Of a stretch of 64,000 bases of DNA, positions 32,350-41,046 are shown in pieces. Both the position numbers and the translations under genes were made by a program. Within the stretch, counting starts at the first letter, position 1; each line of letters opens with the position of its first letter. The notes under the pieces are model-generated. The model did not search any database and had not been told where the DNA came from. It worked only from the letters and a program-made list of their open reading frames with translations. This DNA comes from Lentzea xinjiangensis (GTDB lineage Bacteria > Actinomycetota > Actinomycetes > Mycobacteriales > Pseudonocardiaceae). Location: the NCBI RefSeq assembly GCF_900110955.1, contig NZ_FOFR01000003.1, forward strand, positions 62,001 to 126,000. The letters are read 5' to 3'.

Positions 32350-32645
32350 CCGCCGGGCAGACTCCGAACACGGAAGAGCCGACGAGCGTGGAGCACGCTC
32401 CCGCAGGCGTCCCCTCCGAACCGGCGCACACGTCGCCCGCTCGGCAAGGGGGACCCCTGGTTCCATTCTCCCAGCCGGCACCGACAGTTCCCCACGGCGA
32501 GCGTCGCGAACGGACCGTTCACGACGGCGGTTCGCGCACGGCGAAGTCCGCCTACCCGGTGAAGACCGTCCTCACCGCGAACCCGAACCGCACGAAGGCC
32601 CCGGCCCGCGCGAAGACCCCGACCCGGCAGGAGGTGGACCGGTGA
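32346..32645 (+). CDS. Small Pro/Thr-rich protein in the ABC operon
   Basis: 99 aa, ATG 32346 overlapping the previous stop, with its own stop overlapping the permease start (GTGA). The protein is rich in Pro, Thr, Ser, Ala and charged residues, without hydrophobic segments (TAGQTPNTEEPTSVEH at the start, RTKAPARAKTPTRQEVDR at the end), so it is predicted to be disordered and cytosolic. The function is unknown. It could be a linker-like or regulatory subunit, or simply a coupling reading frame. Confidence 0.5.
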   Translation: MTAGQTPNTEEPTSVEHAPAGVPSEPAHTSPARQGGPLVPFSQPAPTVPHGERRERTVHDGGSRTAKSAYPVKTVLTANPNRTKAPARAKTPTRQEVDR

Positions 32646-33568
32646 ACGAGCACGACGTCCACACCGACCCCGGCGCGATCACCGAGCTCACCGACGCCGC
32701 CGCCCACCAGCGCACCGAGGTGGCCCAGGACGGTTCGGCGGCCGGCTACAAGGCGCGCCGCACCCTCCGCGTCGGCGTGGAGCTGCAACGGCAGGTCCGC
32801 CGCCGCAGGACCCAGTTCGTGCTGGGCTTCCTGGTGCTGCTGCCGTTCATCCTCGCGCTGAGCTTCGAGATCGGCCAGTCCGACCCGAACCGCCGCACCG
32901 GCGGCTTCGTGGACCTCGCGACCGCCAGCGGCATCAACTTCGTGGTGCTGACGCTGTTCGTGAGCGGCAGCTTCCTGCTGCCGATGATCGTGGCGCTGTT
33001 CTTCGGCGACACGATCGCGTCCGAGGCGTCCTGGTCGAGCCTCAAGTACCTGCTGGCCGCGCCGATCCCGCGCCACCGCCTGCTCCGGCAGAAGGCGATG
33101 GCGTCGGGCATCCTGAGCGTCTTCGCCCTGGCCCTGCTCCCGGCGGTGGCCCTGGGCGTCGGCGTCGCGTGGTACGGCGCGGGCGAGGTCGTGAGCCCGA
33201 CCGGTGAGGCGGCCCCGTTCGCCGACGGCGTGCTCGGCATGGCGCTCGCCGTCTGCTACATCGCGATCAACCTGTTCTGGGTGGCGGGCCTTGCGCTGTT
33301 CCTGTCCGTGATTACCGACGCGCCGCTCGGCGCGGTCGGCGGCACGGTGCTGGTGTCGATCGTGTCGCAGATCCTCGACCAGATCGAGCCGCTCGGGGAC
33401 CTGCGCAACTACCTGCCGACGCACTACGCGATGGCGTGGGCCGACCTGCTCTCGACCGACGTGGACTGGTCGGAGATGACCCGCGGAACGTTCTCCGCGC
33501 TCGTCTACGGCGGCATCTTCACGTTGCTCGCGGCGAGGCGGTTCAAGACCAAGGACATCACCAGCTAG
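32642..33568 (+). CDS. ABC-2 type transporter permease
   Basis: 308 aa, GTG 32642 coupled to the preceding gene. The cytosolic N-terminus is about 55 residues long and basic near the membrane (GVELQRQVRRRRTQF). Six TM helices follow: FVLGFLVLLPFILALSF, GINFVVLTLFVSGSFLLPMIVALFF, GILSVFALALLPAVALGV, MALAVCYIAINLFWVAGLALFLS, AVGGTVLVSIVSQIL and FSALVYGGIFTLLAA. The short conserved segment SEASWSSLKYLLAAPIPRHRLLRQK is the coupling-helix region of ABC-2 permeases. It should form the exporter with the hydrolase-ATPase fusion. Confidence 0.85.
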   Translation: MNEHDVHTDPGAITELTDAAAHQRTEVAQDGSAAGYKARRTLRVGVELQRQVRRRRTQFVLGFLVLLPFILALSFEIGQSDPNRRTGGFVDLATASGINFVVLTLFVSGSFLLPMIVALFFGDTIASEASWSSLKYLLAAPIPRHRLLRQKAMASGILSVFALALLPAVALGVGVAWYGAGEVVSPTGEAAPFADGVLGMALAVCYIAINLFWVAGLALFLSVITDAPLGAVGGTVLVSIVSQILDQIEPLGDLRNYLPTHYAMAWADLLSTDVDWSEMTRGTFSALVYGGIFTLLAARRFKTKDITS

Positions 33569-33571
33569 TCG

Positions 33572-33964
33572 TCACTGGACGCAGAACTCGTTGCCCTCGG
33601 GGTCGAGCATGGTCACCCAGTGGCCCTTGCCGTCGTCGAACTCCTCCACCTTGGTGGCACCGAGGGCAACGAGCCGTTCCACCGCGCCGAGACCCGCGTT
33701 CACGTCCAGGTGGACGCGGTTCTTGGCCGTCTTGCCCTCCGGCACGCGCTGGAAGAAGAACCGCGGCCCCTTCCCCTCGGGATCGACGATCGCCGAGTAG
33801 TCGTTCACCGACTCGAAGGGGATGTTGTTCTTCACCGCGAAGTCCTCCCACGACTCGAAGCCGGGAGGCGGCGGCTGCACCACGTACCCGAGTGCCTGCG
33901 CCCAGAACTCGGCCAGCTTGCCGGGGTCCGCGGCGTCCATCGTGACCTGGATTCCGATTGCCAT
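33572..33964 (-). CDS. VOC family (glyoxalase-like) protein
   Basis: 130 aa from ATG 33964 (MAIGIQVTMDAADPGKLAEFW). TACGGT lies 6 nt upstream, so the mRNA is leaderless. Two beta-alpha-beta-beta-beta modules: LAEFWAQALGYVVQPPPPGF and KNRVHLDVNAGLGAVERLVALGA, ending WVTMLDPEGNEFCVQ. His and Glu positions typical of metal binding are present (HLDV, NEF). The substrate is unknown. It ends 3 nt from the convergent ABC permease and is divergent from a second VOC gene. Confidence 0.85.
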   Translation of the reverse strand: MAIGIQVTMDAADPGKLAEFWAQALGYVVQPPPPGFESWEDFAVKNNIPFESVNDYSAIVDPEGKGPRFFFQRVPEGKTAKNRVHLDVNAGLGAVERLVALGATKVEEFDDGKGHWVTMLDPEGNEFCVQ

Positions 33965-34021
33965 GCGGCAACCGTAGAGACCAATGCGGACAACCACTGT
34001 CCGGAGTAGCGTGCCGTCCCC

Positions 34022-34402
34022 ATGCCACGTCCGGTGCACTTCGAGATCCACGCCGCAGGTCCCGATCGCGCGCGGCGGTTCTGCTCCGCCGTCTTCGGCT
34101 GGAAGATCGGGCGGTGGGGCGACCTCCCCTACTGGACCATCACCACCGGCGAGGACGACCAGCCGGGTGTGAACGGCGGCCTGCTCCCGCGCCGAGGCCC
34201 GGCTCCGGCGCCCGACGCACCGGTCCACGGCTACGTCGTGACGATCAGCGCGGCCGACATCGACGCCACGATCGCGGCCATCGACGTCAACGGCGGCACG
34301 GTGGCTCTGCCCAAGGACGAGGTGCCCGGCGTGGGTCTCCTCGCCTACTACAGGGACACCGAGGCCAACATCTTCGGCGTCCTGCAGCCGGCCGAGCGCT
34401 AG
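34022..34402 (+). CDS. VOC family protein
   Basis: 126 aa, ATG 34022. MPRPVHFEIHAAGPDRARRFCSAVFGWKI opens a glyoxalase/bleomycin-resistance fold (His6, and a Glu near TEANIFGVLQ), in the compact subgroup with YWTITTGEDDQPGVNGGLLPR. It is divergent from the VOC gene at 33572 with a 57-nt spacer, so the pair may share control. The function is not assigned. Confidence 0.85.
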   Translation: MPRPVHFEIHAAGPDRARRFCSAVFGWKIGRWGDLPYWTITTGEDDQPGVNGGLLPRRGPAPAPDAPVHGYVVTISAADIDATIAAIDVNGGTVALPKDEVPGVGLLAYYRDTEANIFGVLQPAER

Positions 34403-34746
34403 GCCGGCCGCTTCCGCCTGGGCAGGCGGGCGACGACGGCCTCGTAGGACCCGTCGACCAGCTCCACCAGGTCGTCGTCGGGCACCGATCCCTTGAGGGA
34501 GATGGTGTTCCACCCATAACGCCCGATGTACCCGCTGATCGCGACGTCCTCGGGGAAGCGCTCCCGCCACACCGCGGCAGCCTCACCGTCCACCCCGCAC
34601 TTGAGCCCGACGGTGTGCGCATCGAGCCCGATGAAGGCGAACGCCTTGCCGCCGACCTTGCACACCAGCTCGGCCTCACCCCAGGGGTACGTCTCCTCCG
34701 CACCGGGTTTCCCGGCGCAGTAGGCGATCAGCTCGTCCAGTGTCAC
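34399..34746 (-). CDS. MmcQ/YjbR family DNA-binding-like protein
   Basis: 115 aa, GTG 34746 (MTLDELIAYCAGKPGAEETY). It has the typical CyaY-like fold of YjbR: PWGEAELVCKVGGKAFAFIGL, then VGLKCGVDGEAAAVWRERFP and GRYGWNTISLKGSVPDDDL. The start lies 7 nt after the MarR stop, so the two are likely cotranscribed. A GTG at 34764 would overlap the marR gene and is less conserved. The molecular role is unknown. Confidence 0.85.
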   Translation of the reverse strand: MTLDELIAYCAGKPGAEETYPWGEAELVCKVGGKAFAFIGLDAHTVGLKCGVDGEAAAVWRERFPEDVAISGYIGRYGWNTISLKGSVPDDDLVELVDGSYEAVVARLPRRKRPA

Positions 34747-34753
34747 GACAGCG

Positions 34754-35185
34754 TCATCGCGCACCGAACACGGCGACGAACCGGCCGAGCAGCTCGGCGA
34801 ACACCGCCCGCTCCTCGTCACTCCACTCGGCCATGGCGGCGGCACAAGCCGCCTGCCGAGCCCGGTGCAGCTCCGCTGAGGTGGCCCGCCCGCGAGGTGT
34901 GCGGACGAGCAGCACCCGCCGCCCGTCCGCCTTGTCCGCCACCCGCGACACCAGCCCGGAGTCGACGGCACTGGCGACGAGCTTGCTGGCACGGGGCTGA
35001 TCGACGTGCAGAGCCGAAGCCACGCTGGAAACCGTCGCCTGCACACCGGCCCGTTCGGCTGTCTCCACGACGTCGAGCACGTCGAAGGCAGGAACGGCCA
35101 GCTCAGCGAGCGCCCGGCGTGACTGGCTGCGCCGCATGGCGATCAGCGCCTGCTCCACCGCAGCGAGGTGGGAGTCCACGTCCAC
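34754..35185 (-). CDS. MarR family transcriptional regulator
   Basis: 143 aa from GTG 35185 (MDVDSHLAAVEQALIAMRRS). Winged helix: VQATVSSVASALHVDQPRASKLVASAVDSGLVSRVADKADGRRVLLVRTPRG, with the beta-hairpin wing DKADGRR characteristic of MarR. A C-terminal dimer helix ends LLGRFVAVFGAR. It is upstream of and probably coupled to the yjbR-type gene. Ligand and targets are unknown. Confidence 0.9.
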   Translation of the reverse strand: MDVDSHLAAVEQALIAMRRSQSRRALAELAVPAFDVLDVVETAERAGVQATVSSVASALHVDQPRASKLVASAVDSGLVSRVADKADGRRVLLVRTPRGRATSAELHRARQAACAAAMAEWSDEERAVFAELLGRFVAVFGAR

Positions 35186-35301
35186 CGTGAGATCATGGCG
35201 GCCCCGCGTCACGGATGAAGCTGTCAGCCGACATCTCACCCCAGAGGGCGATTTACGCGGATGAGGATTGCCTTTTCCGCACCACGGCGACACGCATCTC
35301 G

Positions 35302-35328
35302 GCGGTGGCGGAATCGAGCCGCCACCGC
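35302..35328 (-). terminator. Hairpin downstream of uvrB
   Basis: GCGGTGGCGG and CCGCCACCGC form a perfect 10-bp stem with loop AATCGAG. It lies 60 nt past the uvrB stop on the minus strand. No T-run. Confidence 0.6.
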
Positions 35329-35387
35329 GAACGCAACAGCACCACGCACTCAACCGGCAATCCCGCCACCGGCGAACCCAGAACAGG

Positions 35388-37550
35388 TCACCTGACCCCG
35401 GCCGCGTCCATTCCCCGCAGCTCCTTCTTGAGGTCCTGGATCTCGTCCCGCAACCGGGCCGCGAGCTCGAACTGCAGATCCCGGGCCGCGTTCATCATCT
35501 GATCGGTCAGCGACTGCACCAGGTCGGCGAGCTCCGACCGAGCCATCCCTGCCCGCCCCTGGGCAGCGACGACCCCGGAGGACCGCCCGCTCTCCCCGGT
35601 GGCCCGCTTGCCCCGCGACTGGTTGCGCCCGGACCCGCCGACCGGGACCTCGTCCTCCGCCTCGGAGTACACGGCCTCGAGGATGTCGGTGATCTTCTTC
35701 CGCAACGGCTGCGGATCGATGCCCCGTTCGAGGTTGTAGGCGACCTGCTTCTCCCGGCGCCGGTTGGTCTCGTCGATGGCGTGCCGCATCGAGTCGGTGA
35801 TCCGGTCCGCGTACATGTGGACCTCGCCCGACACGTTGCGCGCCGCACGGCCGATCGTCTGCACCAAGGAGGTGCCGGACCGCAGGAACCCCTCCTTGTC
35901 GGCGTCCAGGATCGCCACCAGCGACACCTCGGGGAGGTCGAGACCCTCCCGCAGCAGGTTGATGCCGATCAACACGTCGAACTCGCCGAGCCGCAGCTGC
36001 CGCAGCAGCTCGACGCGCCGCAGGGTGTCGACCTCGGAGTGCAGGTACCGGACCCGGATGCCCAGCTCCAGCAGGTAGTCGGTGAGGTCCTCGGCCATCT
36101 TCTTGGTCAGCGTCGTGACCAGCACGCGCTCGTCCCGCTCGGCGCGCTCGCGGATCGAGTGCACCAGGTCGTCGATCTGCCCCTCGGTCGGCTTCACCAC
36201 GATCTCGGGGTCGACCAGGCCCGTCGGGCGGATGACCTGCTCGACGAACTCGCCGCCGGACTGCCCCAGCTCGTACGACCCCGGCGTGGCCGACAGGTAG
36301 ACGACCTGGCCGATCCGGTCGGCGAACTCCTCCCATGTCAGCGGCCTGTTGTCCAACGCCGACGGCAACCGGAACCCGTGCTCCACGAGGTTGCGCTTGC
36401 GAGAGGCGTCGCCCTCGTACATGCCGCCGATCTGCGGGACCGTCACGTGCGACTCGTCGATCACCATCAGGAAGTCGTCGGGGAAGTAGTCGAGCAGCGT
36501 GGCCGGCGCCGTGCCGGGGGCACGGCCGTCGATGTGCCGCGAGTAGTTCTCGATGCCGTTGCAGAAGCCGACCTGGCGCATCATCTCGATGTCGTAGGAC
36601 GTGCGCATGCGCAGCCGCTGGGCCTCCAGCAGCTTGCCCTGGCGCTCCATCTGGGCCAGCGTCGTCTCCAGCTCCGCCTCGATGTCGCGGATCGCCCGCT
36701 CCATGCGCTCCGGGCCCGCCACGTAGTGCGTCGCCGGGAAGATGCGCAGCTCGGACACCTCGCGCACCACGTCGCCCGTCAGGGGGTGCAGGTAGTACAG
36801 CTTGTCGATCTCGTCGCCGAAGAACTCGACGCGGACGGCGAGCTCCTCGTAGGACGGGATGATCTCGACCGTGTCGCCGCGCACCCGGAACGAGCCGCGG
36901 GTGAACGACATGTCGTTGCGGGTGTACTGCACGTCGACCAGCAGGCGCAGGAACGCGTCGCGGTCGACCTCCACCCCCGTCTCCAGCGGGATGGAGCGGT
37001 CGAGGTACGACTGGGGCGTACCCAGGCCGTAGATGCACGAGACCGAGGCGACCACGATGACGTCGCGCCGGGTCAGCAGCGACATGGTGGCGGAGTGGCG
37101 CAGCCGCTCGACGTCCTCGTTGATCGAGGAGTCCTTCTCGATGTACGTGTCCGTCTGCGGGATGTACGCCTCTGGCTGGTAGTAGTCGTAGTAGCTGACG
37201 AAGTACTCGACCGCGTTGTGCGGGAAGAGCTCCTTCAGCTCGTTGGCCAGCTGGGCGGCCAGGGTCTTGTTCGGCGCCATGACCAGGGTCGGGCGCTGCA
37301 GCCGCTCGACCAGCCACGCCGTGGTCGCCGACTTGCCCGTGCCGGTGGCGCCGAGCAGCACCACGTCGCGCTCACCGGAGCGCACGCGGCGCTCCAGCTC
37401 GTCGATGGCGGCCGGCTGGTCACCCGCCGGCTGGTACTCGCTGACCACGCGGAACTTGCCGTCGGTGCGGGCGATCTCGCCGACAGGGCGGTGCTCGGAG
37501 TGCGCCTTGACGGTGCTCTCCTCTGGCGGAAGCTCGGTTGCGAATGCCAC
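35388..37550 (-). CDS. uvrB: UvrABC system protein B
   Basis: 720 aa. The GTG at 37550 gives [11 protein letters not shown], matching actinobacterial UvrB starts, and TAACGT lies 7 nt upstream (leaderless). The Walker A site is GATGTGKS at about 67-74, the beta-hairpin that probes damage is [13 protein letters not shown] (about 119-131), and the DEAD-like motif is DESH. The helicase C domain has [18 protein letters not shown] and QTIGRAARN, and a C-terminal UVR motif is present ([20 protein letters not shown]). It is the damage-verification helicase of nucleotide excision repair and partners with UvrA and UvrC. A DNA-damage promoter precedes it. Confidence 0.98.
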   Translation of the reverse strand: MAFATELPPEESTVKAHSEHRPVGEIARTDGKFRVVSEYQPAGDQPAAIDELERRVRSGERDVVLLGATGTGKSATTAWLVERLQRPTLVMAPNKTLAAQLANELKELFPHNAVEYFVSYYDYYQPEAYIPQTDTYIEKDSSINEDVERLRHSATMSLLTRRDVIVVASVSCIYGLGTPQSYLDRSIPLETGVEVDRDAFLRLLVDVQYTRNDMSFTRGSFRVRGDTVEIIPSYEELAVRVEFFGDEIDKLYYLHPLTGDVVREVSELRIFPATHYVAGPERMERAIRDIEAELETTLAQMERQGKLLEAQRLRMRTSYDIEMMRQVGFCNGIENYSRHIDGRAPGTAPATLLDYFPDDFLMVIDESHVTVPQIGGMYEGDASRKRNLVEHGFRLPSALDNRPLTWEEFADRIGQVVYLSATPGSYELGQSGGEFVEQVIRPTGLVDPEIVVKPTEGQIDDLVHSIRERAERDERVLVTTLTKKMAEDLTDYLLELGIRVRYLHSEVDTLRRVELLRQLRLGEFDVLIGINLLREGLDLPEVSLVAILDADKEGFLRSGTSLVQTIGRAARNVSGEVHMYADRITDSMRHAIDETNRRREKQVAYNLERGIDPQPLRKKITDILEAVYSEAEDEVPVGGSGRNQSRGKRATGESGRSSGVVAAQGRAGMARSELADLVQSLTDQMMNAARDLQFELAARLRDEIQDLKKELRGMDAAGVR

Positions 37551-37557
37551 GGGCACA

Positions 37558-37580
37558 ACGTTACGCCGGAGGTCTGACAA
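37558..37580 (-). promoter_or_regulatory. RecA-independent DNA-damage (PafBC-type) promoter of uvrB
   Basis: On the minus strand TTGTCA (37580-37575), an 11-nt spacer starting GACC, and TAACGT (37563-37558) match the RecA-NDp arrangement TTGTCA-N11-TANNNT known for mycobacterial recA and PafBC targets. The GTG start is 7 nt further on. The same arrangement is found at polA in this window. Confidence 0.75.
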
Positions 37581-37605
37581 TTTCCGATCGCGCCTGGTCA
37601 GGAGC

Positions 37606-38709
37606 CTAGTCGCACGGACAGCAGTTGCAATCGCAATCGCAGTTCGGACCGCAGTCGCCGGGGTCGCAGCCGTCCCGCCGCTTGTCGCTCCACGGACCCG
37701 GGAACGGGTCGCGGCAGCAGAACTGGCAGGTCCCGCACATGTAGAGGAACGCGCCGCAGCCGGCGAAGCACCCGCGGGGCCGCGGCTGCCAGTTCAGCCG
37801 CGGATAGGCCCACAGCCCGCTGCCGGGATCGGACCAGCGCGGCTCGCCCGGCGGGTGGTCGTGCCGCCTGCGCTTGCCGAACACCCGGACGACCGACTCC
37901 TCCAGCTCGTGCACCAGCAGCTTGTGCACCAGCCGGGCGTCGGTGAACTCGACGTCGGCCAGCGCGAGCCGGATCCCCGCGACGGCGTCCCGGCACAGCC
38001 GGTGCGCCTCCTCGACGGATGTCCCGGTGGCGAGCAACGGGTTCCACGCGCCCGACGCGCGGTCCTCCTCCAGGTCCTCCACGGCGTCCAGGAGGTGCGC
38101 GACCCGCCCGAACAACCGGCCGACCTCGCGCAACGGCTCGGCGTTCGACGGCCTCCCGGCGATGAACGCGGTCTGCGCGACGGCGAACCCCGTCGCGGTC
38201 TCCGTCGGCTCGGTCACCGCGAGCACCGGGCTGCCGAGTCCCGCCGCCGCCTCCACGAGGGGCTGCCGCCGCACCGCGTCCACCATCACCGAGGCGTCGA
38301 ACCCGAGGTCGGAGGCCGTGGTGAGGCCCTTGGCGGCCCAGCGCTGCGCGACCCTGCGCCCGGCCCACCCCATCCGGCCGGCCAGCCCGTCGCCGTCGTC
38401 CACGTGATCGTCGATCTTCAACGACGCCAGCACGAGCGACACGGAGGCCGCCAGCCGCGCACCCGCGCCGATGGCGACGTCCGCGGACCTCATGCCGCGC
38501 AACGCGCACGGGCCCGCCGTCCGCCGCGACACAGCGGACTGCGCCTCGACCGCGGCAGAGATCATCAGACCGTCGTAGTTGGTGACGAGACGCGACAGGT
38601 GACCGTGCTCGTCGCGCAACGACAGGCACATCCCGCACAGGTGGGCGAGCCACGCGGATCGCAGCTCAGCGCCCATCCTGTTGCGACAGGGGCGGATGAT
38701 CCCGAACAT
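37606..38709 (-). CDS. DUF5685 family protein with Asp-rich motifs and Cys-rich tail
   Basis: 367 aa, ATG 38709 ([20 protein letters not shown]), with TAGGAT 7 nt upstream (leaderless). The body is all-helical. Conserved features are HLCGMC (Cys25, Cys28), [15 protein letters not shown] (Asp100, 101, 104, 105) and [23 protein letters not shown] (Asp208, 212, 216). The paired Asp-rich motifs recall class I prenyl/phytoene synthases, which bind Mg-diphosphate. The C-terminal 60 residues are Cys-rich ([19 protein letters not shown], then a tail [14 protein letters not shown]). No function is established. Metal binding by the tail is inferred. Confidence 0.8.
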   Translation of the reverse strand: MFGIIRPCRNRMGAELRSAWLAHLCGMCLSLRDEHGHLSRLVTNYDGLMISAAVEAQSAVSRRTAGPCALRGMRSADVAIGAGARLAASVSLVLASLKIDDHVDDGDGLAGRMGWAGRRVAQRWAAKGLTTASDLGFDASVMVDAVRRQPLVEAAAGLGSPVLAVTEPTETATGFAVAQTAFIAGRPSNAEPLREVGRLFGRVAHLLDAVEDLEEDRASGAWNPLLATGTSVEEAHRLCRDAVAGIRLALADVEFTDARLVHKLLVHELEESVVRVFGKRRRHDHPPGEPRWSDPGSGLWAYPRLNWQPRPRGCFAGCGAFLYMCGTCQFCCRDPFPGPWSDKRRDGCDPGDCGPNCDCDCNCCPCD

Positions 38710-38759
38710 GCGCGGAATCCTAAGTGGCCGGACGGCCCGGCGGTGGCAGTATCGCGGAC

Positions 38760-39269
38760 GTGGCACACATCCATCCGCCGAAGATCGAGTACTTCGACCT
38801 GGACGCCAAGAGCAACACCGATCCGAAGGGATACCTGAGGAGCGTCGACGAGTTCCGGCTCACCCCGGCGGGCCTCTACATGTTCCGGCCGCTCGCGGGA
38901 CATCCGAAGATCAGCCACTTCGAGAGCTGGTTCCTGCCGAAGCTCGGCCTCCGGGTCACCCGCCAGTCCTGGCACCCCGGCCACCGGCTCGACTTCGACT
39001 TCTACGTCGACGTCGTGGAGATCTCCGCGATCGGCAGCGTATGGCGTACGACCGACCTCTACCTCGACCTGATCGTGCGAACGGGTCGCAGCGTCAGCGT
39101 GCTGGACACCGACGAGCTGATCTCCGCGGTCCAGCACGGGTTGATCTCTCCGGAACGCGCGCAATGGGCGTTGGAAAACACCTACTCGGCGGTGTCCGGA
39201 ATTTCAGCGCACGGTCACGATGTGGTGAGATGGCTCGCCTATTCGGGTTGCCCTACCACCTGGCGTTGA
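38760..39269 (+). CDS. DUF402 domain protein (nucleotide/phosphonate hydrolase-like)
   Basis: 169 aa, GTG 38760 (MAHIHPPKIEYFDLDAKSNT). CAGTAT 7 nt upstream could be a degenerate leaderless -10. Family features: PKGYLRSVDEFRLTPAGLYM, SWHPGHRLDFDFYVDVVEI, WRTTDLYLDLIVRTG and VLDTDELISAVQHGLIS, the DUF402 beta-barrel followed by helices. Known DUF402 members hydrolyse nucleoside di/triphosphates (Ntdp) or CMP-phosphonates (FomD). The actual substrate here is unknown. It is divergent from the DUF5685 gene. Confidence 0.8.
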   Translation: MAHIHPPKIEYFDLDAKSNTDPKGYLRSVDEFRLTPAGLYMFRPLAGHPKISHFESWFLPKLGLRVTRQSWHPGHRLDFDFYVDVVEISAIGSVWRTTDLYLDLIVRTGRSVSVLDTDELISAVQHGLISPERAQWALENTYSAVSGISAHGHDVVRWLAYSGCPTTWR

Positions 39270-39357
39270 TACACAGAGTGTAGTCGTCACCTGACCGTGA
39301 CGTAACAAATCAGTCCGGCGTGTAACTGGGAGCAGTTATTTGACTACCCTCGGCGCC

Positions 39358-39876
39358 GTGGGAGCGGTCACTACACCTCAGCTGGTCGATGTCGTCGACA
39401 CCATTTCGGGCGTGCGTGCATATTCGTCCGGTGGCACGCGGACACTCAGTTCGTGTCATGTCGAACGGTGGGGTCTGCGAATCGAGCATCCCACCCCGGA
39501 AGACCCCTTTTCCGACTCCGAGGTCACCTGGCTGATGCCCGAGCCGGGCCTGCGCCTCACGACCTACCGCGCCCGTTCCCGGCATTCCCGCAGCGGCCCG
39601 AGCATCCTGTCCGCGGTGCGGGTCGAGCACGACCACCGGCACTGGCACACCACGGACCTGCTGCTCGGCCTCGCGGTTCCCGGCGGCGCCACGCCCCGCA
39701 TCGTGCGCACCGAGGAGTTCGCCGCCGCCGTCGCGGGCCGGGTGCTGCTGCCGGGTGACGCCGACCAGGCGCTGCGCACCGTCCACCGCGCCCTCGAAGA
39801 GCTGAGCAACGTCAACCACAACCTGACGTCGTGGCTGACGTGGCACGGCATCTACGACTCCTGGCCGCCCCTGTAG
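39358..39876 (+). CDS. Second DUF402-like protein
   Basis: 172 aa from GTG 39358, with TACCCT 7 nt upstream (leaderless). A TTG at 39340 behind GGGAG would add six residues. The layout is the same as in the previous gene but diverged: VRAYSSGGTRTLSSCHVERWGL, WLMPEPGLRLTTYRARSR, VRVEHDHRHWHTTDLLLGLAV, IVRTEEFAAAVAGRVLLPGDADQA. The PKG start motif and several acidic residues of the first copy are missing, so it may have lost or changed activity. A small inverted repeat TAACTG-GGAG-CAGTTA (39323-39338) precedes it. The end overlaps the convergent coaE by 25 nt. Confidence 0.65.
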   Translation: MGAVTTPQLVDVVDTISGVRAYSSGGTRTLSSCHVERWGLRIEHPTPEDPFSDSEVTWLMPEPGLRLTTYRARSRHSRSGPSILSAVRVEHDHRHWHTTDLLLGLAVPGGATPRIVRTEEFAAAVAGRVLLPGDADQALRTVHRALEELSNVNHNLTSWLTWHGIYDSWPPL

Positions 39877-41000
39877 GCCTCGACCCGCTCGACGGCCGCC
39901 GCCATCCACGGCTCCTTCGCCTCGCCGTAGGCGGCGGAACCGGTGTCCGCCGCGAACCGCCGGGACAGCTCCAGCTTGAGCGCGGCGTACTCCTCGCGGG
40001 CCTCGGCGTCGTGCCGCAGCCAGTCGCGGAAGTCGACCGCCCACCGCCAGTTCGGCGCACCCCCGACCCGCAGGTGCAGGTTCACCCCCCGCCCCGGATC
40101 GGCACCGGCGTGCAGCCGCTTGCTCCAGTCGCCCTCGCCGCGCGGCGTGTCCAGGTACGGCCCCACGTACGGGAAGCCGGCCTGGGCCAGCACCTCCCGC
40201 AACGAGTCGGCCGTCTCCATGTCCTCGACGGCGAGCTGGAAGTCGAGGACGTCCTTGGCCGCGAGACCGGGCACGGCCGTCGAGCCGATGTGCTCGACGT
40301 GCCGCCCACCGGCCGCCGCGCTGATCCGCCGCGCGATCCGCCACGCCTGGGCGGGCCAGCTCTCGTCGTACGGCACGATGACCGGTGGCCCGGACGCATA
40401 GGTCCGCGTGCGCACGTTCTCCTCGAAAACCACCAGCCGGTCCCACAACGCCGTGACGTCCGGGACCTCGCCCGAGTTGTCGAGCCACACGTCCGCGACA
40501 GCCCGGCGCTGCTCGTCCGTGGCCTGCGCGGCGATCCGGTTCTCGGCGTCCTGCCGGTCCATGCCCCGGCTCGTGACGAGCCGCTCCAGCCGCGTGGCCG
40601 GGTCCGCGTACACCACGACCACGAGGTGGTAGGCCGCCGCGATGTCCCTCTCGACCAGCAGCGGGATGTCGTGCACGACGATCGCGTCCTCGGCCGCCTC
40701 CGCCATCCGCTGCCCGGTGAGCGCCCCGATGCGGGGGTGCGTGATCCCGTTGAGCGTCTGCCGGGCCTCCTCGGTCGCGAACGCCTTGGCCGCCAGCGCC
40801 GCCCGGTTCACCGTGCCGTCCTCGTGCAGGACGTCCTCGCCGAAGGCCCGCACGACCTCCGCGAGCCCTTCCGTGCCGGGCTCCAGCACCTCGCGCGCGA
40901 GCTTGTCCGCGTCGATGACGACGGCGCCGTTCGCCGCGAACAGCCGCGCGACCGTCGACTTGCCCGACCCGATCCCGCCGGTCAACCCCACCCTGAGCAT
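39852..41000 (-). CDS. coaE: Dephospho-CoA kinase fused to GrpB domain
   Basis: 382 aa, ATG 41000; TAACCT 7 nt upstream marks a leaderless mRNA. Residues 1-200 are CoaE: GLTGGIGSGKSTVARLF (P-loop 8-16), DADKLAREVLEPG, and HDIPLLVERDIAAAYHLVVVVYA. Residues about 205-375 are a GrpB nucleotidyltransferase-like domain: VPYDESWPAQAWRIARRI, HIGSTAVPGLAAKDVLDFQL, NLHLRVGG and RDWLRHDAEAREEYAALK. CoaE performs the last step of CoA synthesis. The GrpB fusion is usual in actinobacteria and its reaction is unknown. It is followed downstream by nothing cotranscribed. Confidence 0.95.
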   Translation of the reverse strand: MLRVGLTGGIGSGKSTVARLFAANGAVVIDADKLAREVLEPGTEGLAEVVRAFGEDVLHEDGTVNRAALAAKAFATEEARQTLNGITHPRIGALTGQRMAEAAEDAIVVHDIPLLVERDIAAAYHLVVVVYADPATRLERLVTSRGMDRQDAENRIAAQATDEQRRAVADVWLDNSGEVPDVTALWDRLVVFEENVRTRTYASGPPVIVPYDESWPAQAWRIARRISAAAGGRHVEHIGSTAVPGLAAKDVLDFQLAVEDMETADSLREVLAQAGFPYVGPYLDTPRGEGDWSKRLHAGADPGRGVNLHLRVGGAPNWRWAVDFRDWLRHDAEAREEYAALKLELSRRFAADTGSAAYGEAKEPWMAAAVERVEAYRGGQES

Positions 41001-41046
41001 GCCGGTCAGGTTAACCGGGCCGGTGCCGCCCGCCGGAGCGGCACCG

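Noticed and set aside
29433-32522. A very long open frame antisense to the ABC-hydrolase fusion (over 1000 codons).
   Set aside because: It mirrors third-position GC bias of the real gene. Its translation is Arg/Gly/Ala/Val-rich with no domain, while the sense product has complete hydrolase and ABC motifs.
35302-35328. GAATCGAGCC in a hairpin considered as a tRNA T-arm.
   Set aside because: No acceptor, D or anticodon stem can be formed around it; it is best read as the uvrB terminator.
39340-39357. TTG start with GGGAG for the second DUF402 gene.
   Set aside because: Possible, but TACCCT-N7-GTG at 39358 fits the leaderless pattern used by many neighbouring genes; kept as an alternative.
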